DNA of 64,000 bases from assembly GCF_947507565.1 (NCBI RefSeq), contig NC_089187.1, forward strand, positions 1,488,001 to 1,552,000, in the 5' to 3' direction. Positions 57,000-64,000 of this stretch are shown here, one piece after another. This stretch comes from Oscarella lobularis. Taxonomy: Eukaryota > Porifera > Homoscleromorpha > Homosclerophorida > Oscarellidae. Each line of letters begins with the position of its first letter. Within the stretch, counting starts at the first letter, position 1. The notes below the pieces were generated by a model. The model searched no databases, was not told the DNA's origin, and saw only the letters and a program-made list of their open reading frames with translations. A program made the position numbers and the translations under genes.

Positions 57000-57164
57000 T
57001 GTTACGATTTCCCGTCCGTGGGTCGTCGTAACTCGGGTGATCGAGTGGTCGTCGCCGGATGCAACTCTTTATTCAGCTATAGCGAGGTCTCCCCTCTCTC
57101 CACACCCACCTAATCCTACGCCCCGTATTCGAATTAACACAAATCATGCAATCAAATCCCAACA
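57000..57164 (-). repeat. 5' LTR (165 bp)
   Basis: Starts TGTTGGGATTTGATTGC on the minus strand and ends GTAACA. Differs from the 3' LTR by about four bases. Confidence 0.85.
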
Positions 57165-57421
57165 AATACGGGGTCTCGCACGCATCGATAAAGTCGCCTC
57201 CACTGCGTAGTATGTACAACTGAACCTTCGCGAGAGAGATGTCTGTAAATAAGAAAGCTTCGCGCAACGTGAGACAGCAATTCGAGCAGCTCCTTGGCAA
57301 TACTTCAAGGGGTGGTCGTAAGAGGTTGGACACAAAATGGCGGTCCTTGTAAGGGAGTGTCGTTGCTCTATTTATTTATAGCTCTGGACTTTTCTATCTG
57401 GCTGAAGAGTCCAGGAGAGTT

Positions 57422-57964
57422 TTAAACGCAAAAGCTTTCCATTTCTGACGGATTGTAGATCTTTCCATTTCTAGGTACATTGTGCCTGAGAACAGGGAAA
57501 GACTCTGCAATGACAATCAGTAGCGTCCAAAATGGGTGCTCGGTACTTGAAAATTACCGTGTTTCAATCGTATTTCTTCTCTAAGTGACTCATTTTCTTG
57601 ATGTAATTTATCTGGAAAAATAGGTCATTCAGAGGTGGGTGACCGGCAAGGCAAACATAATACATACCCTTCTCTGATTTTGTAAGCTCCAGCTCGGCTA
57701 CAATAGACGGCTACAACGGGCTCGCGCTTGGTCAATATCACCGAGTAGTACATCTGTCCGATACAGTCACGGTGAGTAGACTGTATATACCGCTCTAAAT
57801 TCATGCCCAAATTTTTCTCACCGTTTTCTGCGACCGCTCTAACCAAATCGCCACGTACGTTGCTCAAATGCTCGGAGAAAGTGTCTGAGGAGAGGTTGCG
57901 GTAAACGTGATGTCACAAATTACGAGGCCACGCATTCACCTAGATACGCCTTCAGCGAGTCCAT
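57422..57964 (-). CDS. Small spliced gene, unknown coiled-coil protein
   Basis: Exons on the minus strand: 57,964-57,940; 57,884-57,668; 57,611-57,558; 57,504-57,422, all with GT-AG introns of 51-56 bases. Exon 1 MDSLKAYL joins in phase to exon 2 (TFSEHLSNVRGDLVRAVAEN, GMNLERYIQSTHRDCIGQMY). Exon 3 is KLHQENESLREEIRLKH and exon 4 ends GKIYNPSEMESFCV. The exon 2-3 junction is one base out of phase. Upstream coiled-coil sequence (TEQLGLIEEQLAVASVQVQQ, 58,050-57,990) suggests the gene once started further right and was cut by the Helitron whose 3' end is at 58,113. No family recognised. Confidence 0.5.
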
Positions 57965-58112
57965 TTCCTGATGAAGCTGCTCCCTCAAACAGCAACTGTT
58001 GGACTTGAACAGATGCTACAGCAAGCTGCTCTTCGATCAATCCAAGCTGCTCAGTGTGACGCGCAGCAGTGGGAGTGGGAGAGACCTATAAATAGATCAA
58101 TACTAGCTGACT

Positions 58113-59130
58113 ACCCGGCTTCGCCCGGGTCTGTTCTCCAAGTTTTCTGTTCTGGCGTGGTTATTCGCTACAGACACGTGAAACTTTGACATTTCCGGCG
58201 TTACATCCGGTAATAGTTGGTGTTACTTCCGTTCGTCACTACCGGTCGTTAGTACCGGCACCTTTTCGTTCTTTGTGAACCCGTTCTCGCTAATCTGGCC
58301 GCGCCAAGAACGAATTTACATCTTGTGACCCGCGTTTTGGTCGGTGTATACCGACTGCACTTTGAGATACCACTACTTGTTCAGAGTAAGTGCGCTAGAA
58401 GTTGCCCGGTACGTTGTGCAAATGGAGTTATGGGTGTATACATGAGTCAGTAGAAAGTGACCGTGAATATCATGCAAGTCAGAGTCATTGCATTCTCTGA
58501 CTGAAGAACAGCGTCTCCAGACGTACCATCATACATTCGGAGCAAAAGCCGATTCCGCTAAGGTTTTTAACGTTTTAGTTCTGGCAGGGGCTCAGTCTAT
58601 CGTTGGACAGTAATATGAAGAGCTTAAGCTGCCTGTAATCGATTGCCTTCAATTGATTTAGCCGTAACTGCACGGTACGTTGTGCAAATGAAGTTATGGG
58701 TGTAAGTATATGTCAGAACAAAGTGACCATGCATGTAATGAAGGTCAGAGTCATTGTATACTCTGATTGAAGAACAGCGTCTCCAGAACGTTTTTAGCCA
58801 AACCCGCTACCGCTAAGGATTTTAACGTTTTTAGTTCTTGCACTTGCTCAGTTTATCGTTCGACAGTAATATGGAGAGCTTGGGTTAAATCAATGGAAGG
58901 CAATCGATTCAATTGATTTAACCCAAAGTAATAAGTTCAATTATTTGTTCAATGGATAGGGTGATCCCGTCATATACTGTACTTAGCAGAAGACAATCGG
59001 CTCGACCACCTTTGGCGCTTCACACGTAGAATGCATTGTGCGTTTATGACGAATACCCGCTTGAACGAATTGGCAATAGCAGGGCTTCGCTCAAAGTGAA
59101 CTAATTAGGCGTATGTGTAGAATACCCGTT
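58113..59130 (-). mobile_element. Non-autonomous Helitron, 3' end identified, right limit uncertain
   Basis: On the minus strand the sequence CCCGGGCGAAGCCGGGT is followed by AGTCAGCTAG and then T, the Helitron hairpin plus CTRR ending. The same end, with ATTCAGCTAG, closes the autonomous copy at 59,943. Inside are two 266-base tandem copies. No coding sequence is seen. The 5' end was not located. Confidence 0.7.
58407..58935. repeat. Two tandem copies of a 266-base unit
   Basis: cggtacgttgtgcaaatg begins each copy at 58,407 and 58,673. Shared words include gtcagagtcattg, gaagaacagcgtctccaga and gacagtaatatg. Copies differ at many sites. A shorter inverted word around atcgattgcctt/aaggcaatcgat lies at their ends. 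Confidence 0.85.
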
Positions 59131-59139
59131 TTGTGAACA

Positions 59140-59940
59140 GTATTCGCGGCGGGGAGCTTCGAAGGCGACGTGGAAGAGCGTTCAGACGGATCGAAAGGAC
59201 TACACTGGTGAAAAGAAGGAAAGATGGGATCGAGAACCGTTCGAACTTACGAATAACGCTTCCGACGAAGCGATACAACTCGTGCGAAGTGCGAAAACGC
59301 AGAAAGAAAGGCCAAGGAGGCTGGAAGAGCAGTCAAAACCGATGTATCACGTGACCTACGGAATCCAAGATGGCGCGCGCTGTTCGCGATGACGTCAGTG
59401 ACGAAACCGGGGCGAGAAAGCGATTTCGGGACTTCGCGAACGGAAAAAAGGCTTCGCGGCATCGAAAAATCGCCTTCGGAAGCGGGAACGACTCGCGAAA
59501 GTGGGCGACTTCGAAGAAAAAAGACGATTTCCCGAAAAGGGGCCTCGATCGGCGATCGAAAGCGGAAGGGTGTCGAGGAAGACGCGAAAAAGCGACCCTG
59601 TCGTCGAGAAAGTCGTCCGCGCGCGGTTCGAAATCGATCGATCGCGAGAATCGCGAAAAACGGGGCTTCGCGGGCGTTTTCGGCGCGATTCGACGATCGA
59701 AAACGCATCGCGGCGTCGAATAACGGCTCTCGGAACTTCGAACGAAGCGAAACGGCGCCCGAATCGCTCGAAAAACGACGATTTCCGAAAGGGGCCCCGA
59801 CGCGCGAAACCCAGTTACTATCACCCACACGAGTTCGAAGAAGGCGCCGAAAAGCGGAGAGCGCCGTGCGGTTCGAAACGAAGGAGGAGTTCGCGAACAA
59901 CCGATTCGTCCACGATGGCACGTATGCTTTTAGTGGTAGA
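59140..59940. other. CG-word-rich region open in several frames on both strands
   Basis: Composed of words such as tcgcgaaaa and gaaaacg. Frames of 117, 185 and 149 codons (plus) and 224 and 165 codons (minus) overlap. None has a known motif; composition (R, S, K, F rich) suggests stop depletion from base content and not genes. It directly abuts the Helitron 3' end at 59,943. Confidence 0.5.
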
Positions 59941-59942
59941 GA

Positions 59943-62900
59943 CTAGCTGAATACCCGGCTTCGCCCGGGTTCGGTTTTAAATTGATTGCTTACTTAATGG
60001 CGTACGTGTCGGCGTTACCCAGGCCACACCACGGGGAGGTCCGTACGCCACGTGGCCCAAAAATGTTGGCCTCTTTCGAGGCGTAGGATAAGGTACGTAG
60101 GTTGGGGTTAGGGAAGGGGGAAGGTACGTCGGGCTAAAGCACTTCGTGATAGACTACGTTTGCTGTTTTGGGTGATTCTGTCAGGACGTACAAATTAGTA
60201 GGAGAACTTACACGCGAGCAGGCCACGTAAAATTGGCCGTGAGCAAAGCATTTGGTCTGAAGACTGAGACCTACCGTCTTTAATGTCTGTCCCTGCGACT
60301 TGTTCATGGTAATTGCGAAGGACAGCCTGACGGGAAACTGCAGTCTCTTGAACGGAACGGTGGAATCGGACGGAATTAGGGGAATGCGCGGAATAAATAC
60401 ACTTTCGCCTGCGTACTGTCCATTGCAAATTGTCGCCTCTATAACGTTGGGGCAGAGTCGCGTAACGGTCAACTTCGTTCCGTTGCACAGTTTCGGGGCG
60501 TCGATGTTTCGCAGGAGCATAATAGGAGCACCGACTTTTAGAGCTAAAGTGTACGCAGGAAGACCGGGGGGATTTAGGGAATTAAGAACTTCGGTTGGAT
60601 AGTTGACTGCATCGTCTGGTTCCATAGTCGTATCAACGGCGAGATAAACCTTTTCGTTGTCTGGTATGAGCTGGAGCATAGTGTCGTTTATTTGATTGAC
60701 GGCGTCATTTCGAGGAGCGAGAATGGCGCGTTCGCCAAGCCAGGCGGTGTCTTTGTATCGCTCGTGAAGTTGAGGAAAAACGGCTTGTATGAGTTCGTTT
60801 GGTGATTGGACGACTGTGCCGCAAGGTACGTTGATGAGACCGTCTTCAGGGTCGGTGGGAATCGTTCCATTGCCGATTTGCAGGAGTAACTGTGCATAAG
60901 AGCCTGACTCGCGGTCTCCATACAGATGGACTCTCATGTTCGTTGTCAAACGCATGGTTCGAACTTTAGGCCAAATGCAGCGCGAGTATTTGAGGCATGC
61001 GCCTATCTCGTCGGCCTTGGTTCCTTTTGCTATGACAGGCAGCGTTTGTCTAAAGTCTCCGGCCAGTATTAGAGGCAGACCGCCCATGAGCGTATCGTTG
61101 TTGCGAATATCACGAAGGGATCTGTCTAATGCTTCGAGCGCTTTCTTGTGGGCCATGGTGCATTCGTCCCACACTACGACTTTGGCGAGGGAGAGAAGTC
61201 GCGATCGTGCAGTGTTCTTCTGAATGGTGCAAGTGGGACGCTCGTAACGACTGATGTCTAAGGGAAGTTTAAAAACAGAGTGGGCCGTCTTGCCGCCAGT
61301 GAGGAGAGTTGCTGCGATTCCCGAAGAGGCGACTGCGAGAGCGATTTCCCCTTGTGATCGTATCTTATCTAGGAAAAGATTGAGCAAATAGGTTTTTCCT
61401 GTTCCTCCTGGCGCATCGAGGAAAATGATAGAATCGTCGGGACCTTGAGCGGCGTAGGCAAGTAATTCTTCGTAAATGTGTCTTTGCTCTTCGGTGAGTG
61501 AGAGTTCGTTTCTTGTGAGTCGTTCCTGCATTTCAGCGTTGTTATAGGAGTATTCAGCAGCAATTTCTCTGGGAAGGCTGTCGTCGTCTTGTTCAGAAGA
61601 GCGATCAGGACTGGGAAATGATAATCGCTAAGATGTTTTCCTCCAGGAAACGAAAGGAGCTTGTTCTCGATGCAAAGTAGAGCTCGGTTGAAAATTGCGT
61701 CAGTGTACGGTAGCGTGTCGTCGTTTGCGCGTCTGCGAAGAGTTCGGAGGAAATCTTGGGCCATCGCTTCTTTGTGTTGTTCCCATAGACGAAGAGGATC
61801 GGAAATTTCGCACATGTGAAGCATGATGGCAAACATGTCGCGAATTTTGTAAGGACGATCGGTGACCGTGGCTTCCGTGAGTGCGAGGTGCCAATGCTGA
61901 TCGTCAGCCAAAAGTCCGCGTTCCCGACACGCTTCGGCGTAGGTTTCAAAAACGGTGCCATCTACTGTTCGTAAGTCTGCAAAAGACGTCGGTCCTCGAA
62001 CGTGAAGCAAAAGAAGTCGCGAAAGATAGCATTCGGTGTTTCTGGGATGAATCGTGTAAATGCGCCCTAAAGTTGTTGACTTTCTGATGCCGTCAGTTTC
62101 GGGCACGAGGTGACCTTGTATTCTTCTCTGCCACTTTTTCTTCACCCATCTGTAGTATCGTGGAACGTCGATGTACAGTAGAGTTTTGGCAAAATCGTCG
62201 GAAGCGCAGAGTTGGAAGAAACCTGTCAACGTCGTAGCAGGAGGTTCTGCTGCACGGTCCGGGGCGTTCTCAACGTTGAACAGCGTTCTCTGACCGTTTT
62301 CCAAGTGGACCTGAAGTTGTTCGACTGCTGGAAAGTGGTCGTGAATGGGAAATTGCAACATGCGCCAGAAGCCTTCGTTTGTACTAATGTATCTCGCTAT
62401 TTGGTAGCGCAGGATTTCGTCGTTTCTGTGCTGATTTGCCAAGCCGACGACAGCTTTGTCTTTGCCTTTGTTCAAGTAGGCCATTAGGTATTTCAGGGCG
62501 CAAATGGACCTGCAGTATTCGACGTTCACGTGGCAGTCGAAAGTGCGAGATAGAAATGGACTGTAGGGAACGACCCACCTGTTGTCAACGTGAAATCTGC
62601 CTATAGTCGTTTCTACTCCACCGTCTTCTGGAGATCGGCGTCGGTATAGGGGATAACCGTTGAGTGATGTGATGGTCTCGCGCAAAAACTCTCTTGGATA
62701 GTGTTTGGTGCATTGGCCGTCTTTCATGCAAGGAGATCTGGAATTGAGTCGTCCGCAAGGTCCTTGGATCATGTGCTTGGTGATTGTTGCGAAAAGTTCT
62801 GGGTCTTCGTTGGGGTCGGGAAGTTCGGCGCTTATGATGCTGTCTATTTGATCGGGACGAATTTTTTCTACCATCCAAGAGAGACAGTGTACGTGAGGTA

Positions 62901-64000
62901 GGCCGCGCTTTTGCCACTCGATCGTGTAAACGTGGCAGCGTTTGATGCCGTAAATGTGTTGCGTATCCACGAGGTACATGAACCTTTGAACTTTCAAACG
63001 GAAAACTCTGGCAATCAGATCGTGTCGATCTTTTGGGGTTTGTCCCGGAAGGAGTTCGCTCGTAATTTCTGGCCAATTTTGATTGCAGGTCATGGTTATA
63101 AATAAATCGGGAGCTCCGTGATGCTTGACGTACGTCATTGCGTCTTGGCACTTTTCGTGCATGTATCGGGGTCCTCCGGTAAATGACGACGGTAAAACGA
63201 CCAATTGGCCGACGTCGCGCACGTCGCCGTCAGTTTCGACTGCATCGCTTAGCGCCGTGTAAGAGGCCGCACGAAGTTGTTCTTGCTTAGTCCGAAGGAG
63301 GTTCAGTCTGTCAGTTTCTATTTTTGCAAAAACGTCGACAATGAACTGGTGAGACAATTCGCCTGCACGCAGAAGAATGTTAAAGTCGCCGTCGCGCTGC
63401 ATAATTCGAAATGCGTAAAATTGCAGCATAGACATTTTTTTCTCGGTGATTTGATTCGTTTTCGGATCCTTCTGTCGGCACAATATTGTGTAACCGTCTT
63501 CGCCTCTCGGAAAAAGAAGCGGATATTGCAACGAATCATAAGATCTGTGAATTTCGGTAATGCGTTTTATTGTACTATCTCTATTGGAAAGGACGATGTC
63601 GCGATATCCTTCTTGGCCTTCGGGTAAAATAGCAGCAACGTCGTTGCCAGATGGCGCATTGAACGTTCGTTGATGTTGGCCTTGGGGAACTCTGTCGGCG
63701 CGAATGACAACGCGATAGTCACGCATGTCTGGTGTTCGCTAATCGAGCGCGGTTTTGAAAATGCGAACATGCTCGTTGTGTTCGTGGAGCATGTCTTGTA
63801 GGTGAAGCGTGGTCTGCCTATTTAGCTGCGATTCTCGGTCTATTTGCCACGATAATCTCGCGTCGGCTTGTTGTCCGCGATCGTCGATAAAGTATACTTG
63901 GACGAACTGGGGTCTCTCACCAGCTGCAGGAGTCAGAGGTCCGATATTATGATAAATTTGCCCTTGAACTTTAAAGGTGGGCATGAATCCGGGCTCGAGT
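59943..64000 (-). mobile_element. Autonomous Helitron, 3' end to beyond the window
   Basis: The minus-strand 3' end is a hairpin (CCCGG...CCGGG) then TATTCAGCTAG followed by T, as expected for insertion between A and T. A near-complete RepHel gene fills the rest. The 5' TC end lies beyond 64,000. Confidence 0.85.
60134..64000 (-). pseudogene. Helitron RepHel (HUH endonuclease plus Pif1-like helicase), incomplete at the edge
   Basis: The gene enters at the right edge (MPTFKVQGQIYHNIGPLTPA). TAG at 63,739-63,741 interrupts TALD-stop-RTPDMRDYRVVIRAD in the same frame. The Rep part has PLLFPRGEDGY, TGGPRYMHEKCQDAMTYV, IEWQKRGLPHVHCLSWM (HUH), HMIQGPCG and LKYLMAYLNKGKD (two tyrosines). A one-base shift near 61,615 leads to the helicase: IIFLDAPGGTGKTYLLNLFL (Walker A), VVVWDECTMAH (Walker B), LAGDFRQTLPVI, FAITMNKSQGQTLKTVGLSL and QFYVACSRV. 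RepHel nicks and unwinds DNA for rolling-circle transposition. Only one stop and one shift spoil some 1,280 codons, so the copy is young. Confidence 0.9.

Larger units (their letters stand above)
55540..57164 (-). mobile_element. Gag-only LTR retrotransposon
   Basis: Two 165-bp direct repeats (55,540-55,704 and 57,000-57,164) begin TG and end CA on the minus strand and differ at only a few sites. AATA flanks both sides as a 4-bp duplication. A primer-binding-like site follows the 5' LTR. The 1.3-kb interior encodes gag only, with no protease, polymerase or integrase, so the element is non-autonomous. Confidence 0.85.
55331..57387. mobile_element. Short-TIR (MITE-like) element holding a nested LTR element
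   Basis: ccagagctataaataaatag at 55,331 is inverted at 57,368-57,387; a second inverted pair, cgccattttgtgtcc, lies at about 55,401 and 57,330. A third copy of the outer word, inverted, lies at 55,490-55,509, so a 179-base MITE (55,331-55,509) is an alternative reading. The LTR element interrupts it. No clear target duplication. Confidence 0.6.

Noticed and set aside
59247-59921. 224-codon minus-strand frame
   Set aside because: Overlaps four other long frames; composition effect more likely than a gene.

Overview
The window reads as nuclear DNA of an early-branching animal, most likely a sponge, although the sequence cannot name the species. Genes are cut by very short GT-AG introns (about 45-60 bases), and there are no operons, ribosome binding sites, tRNAs or rRNAs. 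The families present (P-like transposases, DUF6589 proteins, SWIM/YqaJ nucleases, THAP/ISL2EU, Helitrons, Sailor-type transposases) are typical of the repeat fraction of non-bilaterian animal genomes. I found no intact host gene of recognised function. The one recognisable host family is galactocerebrosidase, seen as a stop-ridden remnant on the minus strand near 12.25-13.32 kb.

Layout, left to right. 0.3-1.9 kb: integrase-like gene with two clean introns and one frameshift. 3.8-4.5 kb: TA-rich minisatellite. 4.55-6.0 kb: hAT-like transposase relic (minus). 6.5-7.0 kb: short tandem repeats. 7.2-7.9 kb: THAP/Kolobok-like transposase relic (minus). 8.2-8.7 kb: acidic-peptide minisatellite. 9.6-11.1 kb: foldback-type element whose arms are arrays of a 19-bp unit. 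12.2-16.6 kb: mosaic of galactocerebrosidase remnant, DIRS-like reverse transcriptase, gag zinc knuckle, pogo helix-turn-helix, Ty3-type reverse transcriptase and RecQ helicase fragments. 16.8-18.3 kb: spliced DUF6589-like gene (minus). 21.0-23.6 kb: Sailor relic, then a complete Tigger/pogo element with TIRs. 24.7-29.1 kb: Mutator-like element with a 200-base assembly gap. 31.5-33.8 kb: tandem repeat, then a SWIM-YqaJ-PHD gene. 33.8-35.3 kb: ISL2EU-type THAP transposase (minus). 35.7-43.8 kb: two DUF6589 genes (plus), the first cut by a Helitron fragment, the second facing a RecQ helicase (minus). 44.5-48.6 kb: psq helix-turn-helix, P-element and piggyBac fragments. 48.7-53.0 kb: complete P-like element with two convergent genes. 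53.2-55.2 kb: complete Sailor element. 55.3-57.4 kb: inverted-repeat element containing a gag-only LTR retrotransposon. 57.4-58.0 kb: small spliced gene. 58.1-64 kb: two Helitron 3' ends and a nearly full RepHel gene running off the right edge.

Most interesting: (1) the P-like element at 48,688-53,030, with 44-bp perfect TIRs, a 7-bp target duplication, an AT-hook in place of THAP and a convergent partner gene of unknown function; (2) the DUF6589 gene facing a RecQ-type helicase tail to tail in two separate places, which suggests an undescribed two-gene mobile unit; (3) a hairpin family present twice whose stems differ by compensating changes. Almost every gene carries one or two single-base frameshifts or stops, which fits recent decay or uncorrected assembly errors.
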